A stretch of DNA of 64,000 nucleotides, taken from NCBI RefSeq assembly GCF_020091585.1, contig NZ_CP083582.1, positions 5,032,536-5,096,535 on the forward strand, in the 5' to 3' direction. The translations under genes were made by a program, and so were the position numbers. The stretch's first letter is position 1, and each line of letters begins with the position of its first letter. Origin of the DNA: Kovacikia minuta CCNUW1 (lineage in GTDB: Bacteria; Cyanobacteriota; Cyanobacteriia; Leptolyngbyales; Leptolyngbyaceae). Positions 40,009 through 49,909 of this stretch are shown here, piece after piece. Under the pieces are notes generated by a model. That model did not search any database. It saw only the letters and a program-made list of their open reading frames with translations, and was not told the origin of the DNA.

Positions 40009-40935
40009 TTGAGAAGAAAAAAGATTGTCGGACAGAAGCAAGCTTGGATTTGTGCAAGACGTTTTGTGCTTGTTTACCTTTCTCTGTGTTTGGGTTTCTT
40101 CTTTTTCCAACAGCGCTTAATCTTTTTTCCCTCCTCAACCTTAAAGCACACGCCTGCTCTTTATCAGTTGCGCTACCAGGATCTCTGGATTCCTGTAGCG
40201 ACAAAAGACGGTAGGGTTGAGCGTATCAATGCCTGGTGGATTCCCGCAGACAATCCCGCAGACAATCCTCAAACACCAGTGATGGTTTACTTTCACCACA
40301 ATGCCCTCAACATTGGAGCCAATGTCAGTCAGGCTGAGAAATTTCGTAGAATGGGGTGTTCTATCCTGCTGTTCGACTACCGGGGATTTGGTCGCAGTGA
40401 GGGTAGTTTTCCGACAGAGACTCAGGTTTACGAAGATGCTGAAGTTGTCTGGAAATACCTAACCCAGGAACGGAAAATACCTGCTCATCAGATTTTTATC
40501 TATGGTCATTCTGTCGGAGGTGCGATCGCGATCAACCTAGCAGTCAAACATCCAGAAGCCGCCGGACTAATTACCCAAAACTCCTTTACTAGTCTGCGGG
40601 ACATGACCAAACGATTTGGCTTATTCTGGCTATTTCCGGTGGATCTGCTACTTACCCAGCGATTTGAATCCTTGAAGAAAATCAGTTTGTTACGAATCCC
40701 AGTTCTCTTTATTCATGGAATGGAAGATCCACAAATTCCGGTCGATATGGGGAAAGCCTTATTTGCTGCTGCTTCTGAACCCAAACAACTCCTGCTGATT
40801 CCCAAAGCAGGACATGACAACAACATGGAGCCTCCCTATTACGAAGTAGTGAAGAAATTTATGCAGCGTCATTCATGCTGCAATGGGTTCAGGTCTGGTT
40901 CACCTGTCTACTCCACATTCGGTGAATCAGGATGA
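40009..40935 (+). CDS. alpha/beta hydrolase, membrane-anchored
   Basis: The 308-residue protein has an N-terminal hydrophobic helix (FVLVYLSLCLGFFFFQQRLI) and an alpha/beta hydrolase domain. It has an oxyanion strand near VMVYFHHNALN, LLFDYRGFGRSEG, the nucleophile elbow IYGHSVGGAIAIN (Ser), an Asp in GMEDPQIPV and the His in KAGHDNN. This is the YqkD/BEM46-like group. The apparent start is TTG 40009; a start inside the hydrophobic segment is less likely. Its last 47 bases overlap the convergent permease gene. Confidence 0.82.
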   Translation: MRRKKIVGQKQAWICARRFVLVYLSLCLGFFFFQQRLIFFPSSTLKHTPALYQLRYQDLWIPVATKDGRVERINAWWIPADNPADNPQTPVMVYFHHNALNIGANVSQAEKFRRMGCSILLFDYRGFGRSEGSFPTETQVYEDAEVVWKYLTQERKIPAHQIFIYGHSVGGAIAINLAVKHPEAAGLITQNSFTSLRDMTKRFGLFWLFPVDLLLTQRFESLKKISLLRIPVLFIHGMEDPQIPVDMGKALFAAASEPKQLLLIPKAGHDNNMEPPYYEVVKKFMQRHSCCNGFRSGSPVYSTFGESG

Positions 40936-42215
40936 GGATTAGTCCCGCACCGATGAAACCTGCTGCAAGAATGTGACTTTCGCGGGAAGCAAACGCCATC
41001 AGGATAATGTTAGAAATCAACGCCAATGCGGGAATTAGGACAGGAACCCTAAATCCAGTCGTCTGCTGCTCTCGGCGTTTAATCACCAGCAACGAAAGAT
41101 TGACCAGACAAAACATGAGCAGGATCAGGGTAGCAGTAGTGCCTGCCAAAAATTGGAGGGTGCCGGAAAGCGCCAGAATAATCACGATCGGCAGAATCAC
41201 TAACAGCGTGCGGTAGGGGGTTGCCCGACGGGGGTGCAACTTCCCCAACCAGGCTGGTAGCAGCCCTTCCCGCGACATCCCAAACAGCAAGCGGGATGCG
41301 GTCACAAAGTTGAGGAGTGCGGTATTCAGGACGGCAAACAACCGCAATAAACGTAAAGATTACAGGTGGGAAATTTGGTTGGGCACGTTTCACCACATCC
41401 AAAAGGGGGGCCTGGGAAGCCTGAAGTTCAGCCGGACTCAGCACCTGAGTTGCCAACCAGGAAACCAGAATATAAATGACGCCAGCAATCCCAAGCGCTA
41501 ACAAAATCGCCTTTGGTACAGTGACTCCAGGGTTTTTGACCTCTTCTGAGACATTCACAATGTCCTCAAATCCAATAAAGGCATAGAAAGCAAGGGCTGC
41601 TCCCTGGAGAATGGGTGTCCAAAGCATGCCCGTTTGAACTGGAGAGACAGGGGGGATTGTGCCACCGCCGCCTGCCCCCGACCCATTTAACAAAAAGAGA
41701 GCGGAGACAATGATGACAATCATCAGCCCTGTTACTTCCAGGCAGGTGCAAAAGATATTGAGCGCCGAAGATTCTTCCATTCCCCGGAAGTTTACCACCG
41801 CCAACCCTGCAAATAGGGCAATCACAATTAACCAGGGTGGAACGATCGGAACGAAGGTATTAAAGTAACCCGCAAAGGCTTTTGAGAGGGTTGCCATCGA
41901 AACGATGCAGGTGCAAAACATGAGCCAGCCAACCAGAAGCGAAAGCCAATCGGTGTTGAAGGCTTTTTGCACAAAGTAGGCAACCCCTCCGCTTTTAGGA
42001 AAACGCCCCCCCAACTCGGCGTAGCTTAGGGCTGTTAAGGCCGCAACGATCATGGCAAGCAGGAAAGATAACCAAACCAGAGAACCGGAAACTCCTGCGA
42101 TTTTTCCGACTACGGCATAGATTCCAGCCCCAAGAATGTCACCCACGCCATAAATGACGAGGGTTTTGAGTCCAAAGACTTGCTTCAGTGATGGAGGTTC
42201 GGCGTTGTTTTCCAT
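40889..42215 (-). pseudogene. APC-family amino-acid permease, interrupted by a +1 frameshift
   Basis: The first part (42215 to about 41340) has LVIYGVGDILGAGIYAVVGK, YAELGGRFPKSGGVAYF and FYAFIGFEDIVNVSEEVKNP, typical of APC transporters with unwound helices 1 and 6. The frame breaks at FTFIAVV. The next frame resumes at once with FAVLNTALLNFVTASRLLFG MSREG and runs to 40889. Removing one base near 41340 restores a normal 12-span protein of about 441 residues. The total length is 3n+1. Substrate is unknown. The 3' end overlaps the convergent hydrolase gene. Confidence 0.8.
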
Positions 42216-42275
42216 AACAGTTTGTATTTCCAGTTCCTCTGTTTTTCTTTTGTGATTTAACTTTATAGCGGGGGG

Positions 42276-43083
42276 TTAGGGGTTAGGGGGTAAGTTGTCG
42301 TCCTCTGCCACAGATTCCAGTTCCACTGTTTCACCGGGAGCAGGAACCAGGAATTTTGTCGGTAAATTCGCAGCAATCAGCCGATCGCGAAATTCCTCTA
42401 CACTGCCAATCGATTGGATGAACAATGGCAAAATGCCCGTGATCCGAATATCTCCCATTGTCGTTGGCAAAAAATAGCGCGGCGTCGAGGATTTCAACCA
42501 GTTGCAAAGCCTGTTCTGGCCCCATAATGACCTGCCCCAACAACGGAAACCGTTGCCCAATCACAGGGGCGATCGCCACATCTACCTGCCCCAGCCGTTG
42601 CTTCAAGGATTCTTGAAACGGAGCCTGGTGGGGTTCGTAGTAAAGCGTCTCGCCCGTGGTCAGGTCCCGTAGCAGGTAGCCATTCTCCACCTGCCCTGGT
42701 TGAAGCTCCGCCCCCAACACAGCGGTAATTTGAAGTGTGTCAGTCACCTCAACGTCCTGCCAGTGGGACAGCGAAACTACCTTGTGGAAGCCCAAATTTC
42801 TGACTACCTTAGCTGCCGAGGGGGAAGCAACGACTGGAATGCTGTGATCCAGTCTTTCTAACGTCGGTTTATGACAGTGGTCATCAACTCCCTGCGATAA
42901 CAGAATCAGATCAATCGGTGGCAGGGTTTCGGGGGTAAATACCAGCGGCGTATTGTGATATGCCAGGTACAGCCAAGGCAACCCGTAGAACGCTAAGGGG
43001 TCTACCAACCAGGGATCAACCAGAATCGTATGTCCACCGATACGAAAGATCCAGCTATTCAGGTCAATTCGGGTGAGTTTCAT
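42276..43083 (-). pseudogene. metallo-beta-lactamase-fold hydrolase, interrupted by a +1 frameshift
   Basis: The N-terminal part (MKLTRIDLNSWIFRIGGHTI, then LVDPWLVDP) and LILLSQGVDDHCHKPTLERL are typical of UlaG/YcbX-like metal-dependent hydrolases, with DDHCH in place of the usual HxDHxD. Near 42483 the frame shifts. The continuation RYFLPTTMGDIRITGILPLF and the tail to 42276 lie one frame over, and removing one base within GACGCCGCGC (coding strand) joins them. Length is 3n+1. Confidence 0.75.
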
Positions 43084-43186
43084 AGCGTCCAGGATGGGTG
43101 CGATCGATTCTTCTCTATGATAGGGAGTAACCTATTGTCTTCTTGTTAAAGTTGTCGCACCTCGTTAGATTTGGCCGATCGTATCT

Positions 43187-43768
43187 ATGAGTCAAGCCGC
43201 CTCATCTAAGACTAAATTTCTCACCTTTGAAGAGTATCTTGCTTATGACGATGGCACAGATACCCGCCACGAACTGGTAGATGGGGAACTCGTTGAGATG
43301 CCACCCGAATCTGATCAGAATAACGACATCGCTAGAATACTCCTGTTTGAGCTTGCTAAACACTTTCCAGCTTCTCTTCTAGCCTATAAAGATACTGAAA
43401 TTGAGGTTACAGGACGACGGGCGCGGTGTCGATTACCAGATTTGCTTGTGCACACAAAAGACTCGAAAGCGGCACTGGCAGGCACCCGCCGCGCCACAAT
43501 CACCCGCGATATGCCGCCTCCCGCACTGGTGATTGAGGTGGTGAGTCCAGGTCAAACAAACCGCGATCGGGACTATCGCTACAAACACACTGAATATGCA
43601 GCACGGGAAATTCTAGAGTACTGGATCGTAGACCCGGAAACCAAACAAGTCACCGTTTGTCAGTGGAACAACGGACTGTATGAGGACGCTGTGTATGGAG
43701 AGTCCGATCCAATTCAATCAGCGATCGTGCCAAATTTCGCCCTTACCCCAGCAGAGATTTTTGCTTAA
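43187..43768 (+). CDS. Uma2-family restriction-endonuclease-fold protein, copy 1
   Basis: The 193-residue protein is a PD-(D/E)XK-like Uma2 (DUF820) member. [20 protein letters not shown] is the conserved N-terminal block, RLPDLLVHT carries the Asp, and [20 protein letters not shown] holds the Glu and catalytic Lys region. These are very abundant in cyanobacteria; biological role is unsettled (transposon- or selfish-element-linked nucleases are proposed). The C-terminal 125 residues are nearly identical to the copy at 45205. ATG 43187 follows no strong ribosome site. Confidence 0.87.
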   Translation: MSQAASSKTKFLTFEEYLAYDDGTDTRHELVDGELVEMPPESDQNNDIARILLFELAKHFPASLLAYKDTEIEVTGRRARCRLPDLLVHTKDSKAALAGTRRATITRDMPPPALVIEVVSPGQTNRDRDYRYKHTEYAAREILEYWIVDPETKQVTVCQWNNGLYEDAVYGESDPIQSAIVPNFALTPAEIFA

Positions 43769-43821
43769 ACATCAATATTCGCAGAGGTGTAGAGAGCAAG
43801 AACGGTATCCCAGGGACAAAC

Positions 43822-44247
43822 TTAATCAACAAGCTGCGTTACCCAAATTGGTTCTCCAGCTTCATTTGTTTGTAGCCGTGCCACTCTCCAGGTTTTCCCT
43901 TCCTTCTGACGCTGGAGGTAAACCTCAAATGGGTTTTGCCGTTGAGTAACTCGTTGAGACGGTAATTTAACGGTGTAGTCGTAGGTGCCCATAACGCGAA
44001 AGGAGGGCAAATCCTGAATCTTTAGGGGGGTCTGTTCCGTAATATTGACCCGTTTAACGACCAAATCCGTTGGCTGGGAGCCAAGCCGCAGTTGCTGGCT
44101 TAACTCCTGTTGCGTTTGGCTCAGTTGCAATGCGATCGCCCGCTCTACCACTTGAGAGCTAGGTCCATTCATCGCACTACAGCCGACCAGCACAATTGCC
44201 AACCCAATCACCCAAATCATTCGTAATATTGACTTTCCCACTGCCAT
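43822..44247 (-). CDS. lipoprotein of unknown function
   Basis: The 141-residue protein has a signal sequence with a lipobox (IGLAIVLVGCSAM, Cys near position 23). The mature part is Gln-rich then beta-rich (RVMGTYDYTVKLPSQRVTQR, KEGKTWRVARLQ). I do not recognise a named domain. ATG 44247 or the internal ATG 44220 may be the start. It lies between the first Uma2 gene and the O-methyltransferase. Confidence 0.7.
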   Translation of the reverse strand: MAVGKSILRMIWVIGLAIVLVGCSAMNGPSSQVVERAIALQLSQTQQELSQQLRLGSQPTDLVVKRVNITEQTPLKIQDLPSFRVMGTYDYTVKLPSQRVTQRQNPFEVYLQRQKEGKTWRVARLQTNEAGEPIWVTQLVD

Positions 44248-44388
44248 AATCCCACTTCTCCAGGTCCCTCAGCGATAGTATAAGGCTGAGAGTGCTTTGA
44301 TTCCGATCTGAGTCTATAACGGTTTTCCCTTGCCTCTCCAAACCCTAGCCTCTGCACCTCACCCCTTACCTGAGTCGGTATATAACCA

Positions 44389-45051
44389 ATGTCTAAAAAA
44401 ACACTTAACCTCACCGATCGCCTCTACGATTACCTGTTATCCATCTCCTTACGAGAACCAGAAATCCTATCCGAGTTGCGCCAGGAAACCGCCCAACATC
44501 CCAGCAGCGGGATGCAAATTGCTCCCGAACAGGGACAGTTTATGGCGCTGTTGATCCAACTTCTGGGAGCGACAAAAGCGCTGGAAGTTGGGGTGTTTAC
44601 AGGCTACAGTGCCCTTTGCGTAGCAATGGCACTCCCACCTCAGGGTAAGCTGGTTGCCTGTGATGTCAGTGAACAATACACCACGATCGCCCGCCGCTAT
44701 TGGCAACGAGCAGGGGTGGCAGACAAGATTGATTTACGCATTGCACCCGCCCTCAATACCCTGGAACAGCTTCTAACCGCAGGGCAGGCAGAAACCTTCG
44801 ACTTTGCCTTCATTGATGCGGACAAGCAAAATTACCTCAACTACTACGATCGTGCCCTGCAACTGATTCGCCCCGGTGGCTTGATTGCGATCGACAATGT
44901 GCTCTGGTCCGGTCAGGTTGCCAATCCGCTCGTGCAAGATGCCAGCACCCAGGCAATCCGCAAGTTTAATCAAACACTGCATGAAGACGATCGGATTACG
45001 CTTAGTCTGCTGCCGATCGCCGATGGGCTGACGCTGGCGAGGAAGAAGTAG
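44389..45051 (+). CDS. class I SAM-dependent O-methyltransferase (caffeoyl-CoA type)
   Basis: The 220-residue protein fits the O-methyltransferase family 3. KALEVGVFTGYSALCVAMAL binds SAM, VACDVSEQYTTIARRYWQRA follows, DFAFIDADKQNYLNYYDRAL contains the metal-binding DADK, and GGLIAIDNVLWSGQV is the later conserved block. The family methylates catechol-like substrates with a divalent metal. The substrate here is unknown. It sits between the two Uma2 paralogues. Confidence 0.9.
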   Translation: MSKKTLNLTDRLYDYLLSISLREPEILSELRQETAQHPSSGMQIAPEQGQFMALLIQLLGATKALEVGVFTGYSALCVAMALPPQGKLVACDVSEQYTTIARRYWQRAGVADKIDLRIAPALNTLEQLLTAGQAETFDFAFIDADKQNYLNYYDRALQLIRPGGLIAIDNVLWSGQVANPLVQDASTQAIRKFNQTLHEDDRITLSLLPIADGLTLARKK

Positions 45052-45204
45052 GGGTCAGGTGATAGGTGGTAGGTGTCAGGTGGTAGGTGGTAGGTGTCAG
45101 GTGGTAGGTGGTAGGTGGTAGGTGTCAGGTTTTATCCCTCATCCCTCATCCCTCATCCCTCATCCCCATCCCTCATCCCTCATCCCCCATTCCCCCTCTT
45201 ACCT
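45052..45204. repeat. heptanucleotide repeat region
   Basis: GGTGGTA/GGTGTCA units (45056-45128) are followed by CCTCATC units (45136-45183). The array precedes the second Uma2 gene and extends its open frame upstream artificially. Confidence 0.8.
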
Positions 45205-45783
45205 ATGAGTCAATCTGCCTCATCCAAACCCCAATTTCTCACCTTTGAAGCGTACCTTGCCTATGACGATGGCCCAGATGCCCGCTATGAACTGGTCGAT
45301 GGAGCGCTCGTTGAAATTCCGCCTGAAAGTGATGAAAATCTTGGGATTGCCAGGAAATTACTGTTAGAGCTAATCAAGCATGTTCCAGCAGAATGGGTCG
45401 CCTGGGGAACTGAAATTGAGGTTACAGGACGACGGGCGCGGTGTCGATTACCCGATTTGCTTGTTCACACAGAAGCTTCAAAAGCAGCATTGACAGGCAC
45501 CCGTCGCGCCACGATTACCCGCGATATGCCACCCCCGGCGCTGGTGATTGAGGTGGTAAGTCCAGGTCAAATGAACCGAGATCGGGACTATCGCTACAAA
45601 CACACCGAATATGCAGCACGGGAAATCATAGAGTACTGGATCGTTGACCCGGAAACCAGGCAAATCACCGTTTGCCAGTGGAACAACGGACTGTATGAGG
45701 ACACTCTGTATGGAGAGTCCGATCGAATTCAGTCAACGCTTGTGCCAAATTTCGCCCTTACCCCAGCAGAGATTTTTGCTTGA
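45205..45783 (+). CDS. Uma2-family restriction-endonuclease-fold protein, copy 2
   Basis: The 192-residue protein has the same motifs as copy 1: [32 protein letters not shown] and [20 protein letters not shown]. The 3' part (from about 45410) is almost identical in DNA to 43395-43768, including the 14 residues before the stop, while residues 45-75 differ strongly. ATG 45205 is chosen; the longer frame from 45115 translates repeat DNA. This pattern suggests duplication followed by local divergence or gene conversion. Confidence 0.87.
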   Translation: MSQSASSKPQFLTFEAYLAYDDGPDARYELVDGALVEIPPESDENLGIARKLLLELIKHVPAEWVAWGTEIEVTGRRARCRLPDLLVHTEASKAALTGTRRATITRDMPPPALVIEVVSPGQMNRDRDYRYKHTEYAAREIIEYWIVDPETRQITVCQWNNGLYEDTLYGESDRIQSTLVPNFALTPAEIFA

Positions 45784-45844
45784 AGATCAGCGATCGCCTC
45801 ATTTCTCCTGTACTTCCAAATTTAGAACTGACCTCAACCCAGAG

Positions 45845-45983
45845 GTTACAAACAGACTCAGCTTAATTCCTAATTCCTAACTCCTAACTCCTAACTCCTA
45901 ACTCCTAACTCCTAACTCCTAACTTCTAACTCCTAACTCCTAACTCCTAACTCCTAATTCCTAATCCCTAACTCTCTCCCCCT
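45845..45983. repeat. CTCCTAA heptanucleotide array
   Basis: About 15 tandem copies of CTCCTAA with single-base variants lie at 45867-45970, one of the cleanest arrays in the window. It ends just at the 3' end of the CHASE2-GGDEF-EAL gene. Confidence 0.9.
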
Positions 45984-48536
45984 TCACCACTCCGGATCTG
46001 CCTTCAGTAATTTTTCTGCGGCTTCCACGGTCAACGGTTTGGAGAAGAAATAGCCCTGACCATACTCGCAGCCGAGCGATCGCAGGGCTGCCAGTTGTTC
46101 AGCGGTTTCCACACCCTCTGCCACAATGTCCATCCCCAGGTTATGCCCCAGCACAATGATCGTCTGGACAATTTGGGCATCCTCACTGCCGTCTCCCATC
46201 CGGCTAACGAAGGATCGATCGACCTTAATTGTGTTGGTTGGGAACCGATGCAGGTAGCTGAGGGAAGAGTAGCCCGTGCCAAAATCATCAATGCTGAGTT
46301 GCAGGTTCAGGGACTTCAGACGTTGCAACAGGGCGATCGTTGATTCCACATCCGTCATCGCCGTAGTTTCCGTAATCTCCAGTTTTAAGCCGCGCCCATC
46401 TAAATTGGATTCCTGCAACGTTTGCTCAATTTGTTCCACCAGGTCTGATTGGGAAAACTGTCTGCCGGAAAAGTTGACACTCACAATCAAGGGGGGTTCT
46501 TTAGGGAACTGCTGCTGCCATCCTTTCAATTGATGGCAGGCGGCTTTAATAATCCACTGGCTCAGGGGAAGAATCAGGTCAGTTTCTTCTGCGATCGGAA
46601 TGAACTCCACAGGAGGCACCAACCCCCGTTGGGGATGTTGCCAGCGAACCAGTGCCTCAAACCCAGCCAGTTTTCCCGTTTTTAAGTGAACAATCGGTTG
46701 GTAATGCAACTGAAATTCCTGGCGATCGATCGCCCGTCGCAAATCGGTTTCAAGCTGCAAGCGGTTGATGACCTGAACCCGCATCCCGGTTGCAAATACT
46801 TCGTGGCGGGCTTTACCCGCTGCCTTTGCCTGATTCATTGCCGTATGGGCATCCCGTAAAATATCCTCCGCCTCATAGTCAGAATTCGCTCGTCCCAGGA
46901 CAATCCCCACACTGGCGGAGGTAAACACTTCCTGTCCACCCAACTTAAACGGTTGGGTAATCTGCTGCTGAAGCTGATCTGCCAGTTGGGTCACCTCATC
47001 CGTGTTCCAGACTTCCCGCCGCAAAACAGCAAACTCATCACCACCCACTCGTGCCAGTTGATCTCCAGAACACAGGCAAGCCTTTAAGCGCTGGGTCATT
47101 GTTACCAGCATTTGGTCGCCCAGCCGATGACCAAAGCTATCGTTAATGGCTTTAAACCCATCCAGTCCCAGGAAAAGAACGGCGATCGCAGGAACTCCCA
47201 ACGGTTCCGCATCCTTTTCTAAGGGTATAGCAGAACTTTCACGGGCATGAAGCACGCCCTGAAGCCGCTTTGTAAACAAAGCCCGGTTGGGCAACCCGGT
47301 CAGCGCATCATGAAACGTATCATAAAGGAGCCTGTAAACAATTACCCCTGCCCCAGCAACAATCAGCCCGATCGCCGCTGGGGCAAACGGCACCCAACCT
47401 GCCTTTAAAAGAATAACCAGACAGATACCGTAAAGTCCCCCGACCACCACAACCAGGGTAAAGCTCAACGATAGGGGATGTCTCAGTTGCCACGCCAAAA
47501 CCCCTCCAATCAGAGTCCATGCCCAAATCCATGCCGCTTCCCCCGGTTTTGACCAGAACCAGAATGATGGCCGTTCATCAAATACCTGGCTCAAAATCTG
47601 GCTGACCATCTGAGCGTGAACCATTACCCCTGGAGTTTTAGGGCTTTTCTCAGAGGACAGATTAAAGGGTGTTAAGAATAAATCTTTAGCACTGGGAGCC
47701 GTGGTTCCAATCAGGATGATCTTCCCACGTACCTGTTCAGGAGCAATCTTGCCCGTAAGCACCTGGGTCAGGGTCACCAACTCGGCTCCATTGCTGGCAG
47801 AGCGGTAATTCAGCAACACCTGATAGCCGCGATCGTCCAATCCCTCATATCCACCCGAATCTGCATTGAGGGGATGAAACACCGTGTCACCAATCTTCAA
47901 ATAATCGGGGGTGACCTGAAACGGAATCTTTTGTTTTGCCAGGTAGGCAAGGCTTAACCGCAAAGAGAAGGACGAAAGGGCTTCCGTTTCTGATTTTGCA
48001 TACAACAGGTTACGCCGAACCACCGCATCCGGGTCCAGCAAAATGTCGCTAAAGCCAACCCGCGCGGGAGGAACACCCGCAGGGGCAGCAACGCCATCAT
48101 TTTCACCATCGGTCAGTAGCCTGACAGCAATCACATTATTGGCTTGAAGCTGCCTTACCAACGCAGCAGAACCGGGCGGTTGGGGAACATCCCGATAGAC
48201 ATCCAGACCAATCACACTGGGCTGAAACCGTTGCAACTTTGCCAGCAACTCCGCCATTACCTGGTCTGAAATGGGCCAGCGATTCTGCATCCGAATGTCT
48301 GCTTCCGTAATTGCCACAATCAGAAGCCTGGGATCAGATCCTGCATCAGGACGCAACCGCAGCATGTGGTCAAATGCCATCAACTCTAGAGGTTGAAAAC
48401 CGCCCATGTGCCGGATTCCCAGCAGCAACCCGGCCACCAAAATGCTTGTCACAAAGGTAGGGTGTTTCAGGGTCATGGCAAGTAAGCGGCGACCGTTGTT
48501 TGCCATGCCTGCAATACTGAATTGGAAATCCGTCAT
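45984..48536 (-). CDS. CHASE2-GGDEF-EAL protein (cyclic-di-GMP turnover)
   Basis: The 850-residue protein has a CHASE2 extracellular sensor at about 45-330 after the first span, three more spans at about 335-410, GGDEF at about 425-580 (RVGGDEFAVLR intact near 500) and EAL at about 590-845 (AGFEALVRWQHP near 625, NFSGRQF, DDFGTGYSSLSY, KVDRSF, EGVETAEQL all intact). Both cyclase and phosphodiesterase sites look complete. The inhibitory RxxD site before GGDEF is absent (CSGD). Activity direction cannot be told from sequence. ATG 48536 starts the frame. Confidence 0.92.
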   Translation of the reverse strand: MTDFQFSIAGMANNGRRLLAMTLKHPTFVTSILVAGLLLGIRHMGGFQPLELMAFDHMLRLRPDAGSDPRLLIVAITEADIRMQNRWPISDQVMAELLAKLQRFQPSVIGLDVYRDVPQPPGSAALVRQLQANNVIAVRLLTDGENDGVAAPAGVPPARVGFSDILLDPDAVVRRNLLYAKSETEALSSFSLRLSLAYLAKQKIPFQVTPDYLKIGDTVFHPLNADSGGYEGLDDRGYQVLLNYRSASNGAELVTLTQVLTGKIAPEQVRGKIILIGTTAPSAKDLFLTPFNLSSEKSPKTPGVMVHAQMVSQILSQVFDERPSFWFWSKPGEAAWIWAWTLIGGVLAWQLRHPLSLSFTLVVVVGGLYGICLVILLKAGWVPFAPAAIGLIVAGAGVIVYRLLYDTFHDALTGLPNRALFTKRLQGVLHARESSAIPLEKDAEPLGVPAIAVLFLGLDGFKAINDSFGHRLGDQMLVTMTQRLKACLCSGDQLARVGGDEFAVLRREVWNTDEVTQLADQLQQQITQPFKLGGQEVFTSASVGIVLGRANSDYEAEDILRDAHTAMNQAKAAGKARHEVFATGMRVQVINRLQLETDLRRAIDRQEFQLHYQPIVHLKTGKLAGFEALVRWQHPQRGLVPPVEFIPIAEETDLILPLSQWIIKAACHQLKGWQQQFPKEPPLIVSVNFSGRQFSQSDLVEQIEQTLQESNLDGRGLKLEITETTAMTDVESTIALLQRLKSLNLQLSIDDFGTGYSSLSYLHRFPTNTIKVDRSFVSRMGDGSEDAQIVQTIIVLGHNLGMDIVAEGVETAEQLAALRSLGCEYGQGYFFSKPLTVEAAEKLLKADPEW

Positions 48537-49243
48537 GAATGCTGAGAAACCTAAACCTTTTGCAACAGCGATCGTTGGGGTGCAAAAATCACCTTTCCGA
48601 TCTACGCTTCCATCCTACTTGGCAGAATACCCAGGTCAACCCTAGACCTGGACTTATAGACGATCGACTCTGAGCTATAGACCCGCAGGTATCGGAAGCC
48701 CCTGCTAACTGCTCAAATGACTTAAAGTTCAGGGTTTAGGGTCTACAGGCAGAGTCGGGCAGACGCTCCAGTCGGCAAACTGTCACTAAATGTAATTTAT
48801 AAGTCTCGCGCTTGATGATTTGATAGTGATAGCAACCCTACTTGGATTGTAATCGTTATCTTTCAGAAGGCCCATTTCTTCCTTATTCGCAAATCTTGCC
48901 GGTTGCCCGCAGAAACCCTGTTCAAGTCATGGAACCGAAGCATCCGCCAAAAGATTAGAAGGATTCACCCAGTCAGGTGAGTCCAACGGATGAGGTAGAA
49001 AATTCCAGAAAATCTTACTCTATTACTGTTCCGGAAAAGATCCGGAGAGGTGTGTAGCTAACCGCAACCAAGTTTAGTTCGATCGCTCCTAGACAGGAAA
49101 GTTCAACCAAGACTTGGCTGTTAGTGCAGTGCCGGAGGTATTCCCTTTGGAAAAGTCCTGCTTTGGGGAAAGGTAAAATTGCCCGTTTTGTTGATTATTC
49201 AGCCGAACGCTGGTCATTTTCAAACCCCCACCTTAAAAATCCG
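48537..49243. other. 707-base intergenic region
   Basis: It divides the divergent CHASE2 gene and the secreted protein. I see no RNA gene, repeat or operator. Ordinary mixed-composition DNA is interrupted by short A+T-rich patches at about 48785-48860. Confidence 0.4.
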
Positions 49244-49792
49244 ATGAATCAAAGCAGACGAGAAACCATTATGAACAACCCATCTACCAACCTCCGCTCA
49301 CGCTGGTCTACCGTTTCAAATTGGTCTGGTAGGCTTCTGGCAGGCTCTCTGGCAGTTGGCACAGCCCTTATCGGTTGTTTGCCGGTTCTTGCTGCCCAAC
49401 CAGAAAATTCTTCCCAGGTTTCTAGCCAGTTGCCCGATGGCGTTTATCTGTATGGACAATCCTCCAAGCCAGAGCAGATCGGACAGGGGTACTTCGTGTT
49501 CGAAGTCAACCAGGGGAACGTTGTTGGGGCGTTATATATGCCCCGTTCATCATTTGACTGTGCTTCTGGAACCTTTCAAAATAACCAACTGGCACTGACG
49601 GTCGTCAATAGTTACGATCGCACGACCAACCCCTACGAAAACGCTGTGGAAAAAAACTCCACCGTTGCCAGTAGAAACAATCCCACTCCCCAGGAAATTG
49701 GACTGCAAGGCTTCCATCGCCTTCCCACCGTCAGCGAAAACGATCAGCGAATTTTGAATGTTTGTAAAGCCGACTTTCAGAAGCGAAATTAA
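49244..49792 (+). CDS. secreted protein of unknown function
   Basis: The 182-residue protein has a signal peptide (SGRLLAGSLAVGTALIGCLP, cleavage near VLAAQ). The mature part holds LPDGVYLYGQSSKPEQIGQG, a YFVFEVNQGNVVGALYMPRS beta block, and two Cys (FDCASGTF and LNVCKADF). I recognise the general cyanobacterial pattern (DGxYLYG...YxVFE...GxYxPxSSFxC) but not a function. ATG 49244 or ATG 49271 may be the start; neither has a strong ribosome site. Confidence 0.65.
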   Translation: MNQSRRETIMNNPSTNLRSRWSTVSNWSGRLLAGSLAVGTALIGCLPVLAAQPENSSQVSSQLPDGVYLYGQSSKPEQIGQGYFVFEVNQGNVVGALYMPRSSFDCASGTFQNNQLALTVVNSYDRTTNPYENAVEKNSTVASRNNPTPQEIGLQGFHRLPTVSENDQRILNVCKADFQKRN

Positions 49793-49909
49793 CCAGGGGG
49801 TTGTGAGAAAGCATCCCGTTATTTTTTAACCAACCCCAAGTGTAATTTGGCTGCCCTCTGGGGGAATCTTATAGGGGAGAACTCCACCCACCCCCAGTGG
49901 TTTTGCCCC

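Noticed and set aside
40009-40020. Later ATG start for the alpha/beta hydrolase
   Set aside because: It would remove the hydrophobic anchor and part of the fold; TTG 40009 with the basic N-terminus fits better, though it is not certain.
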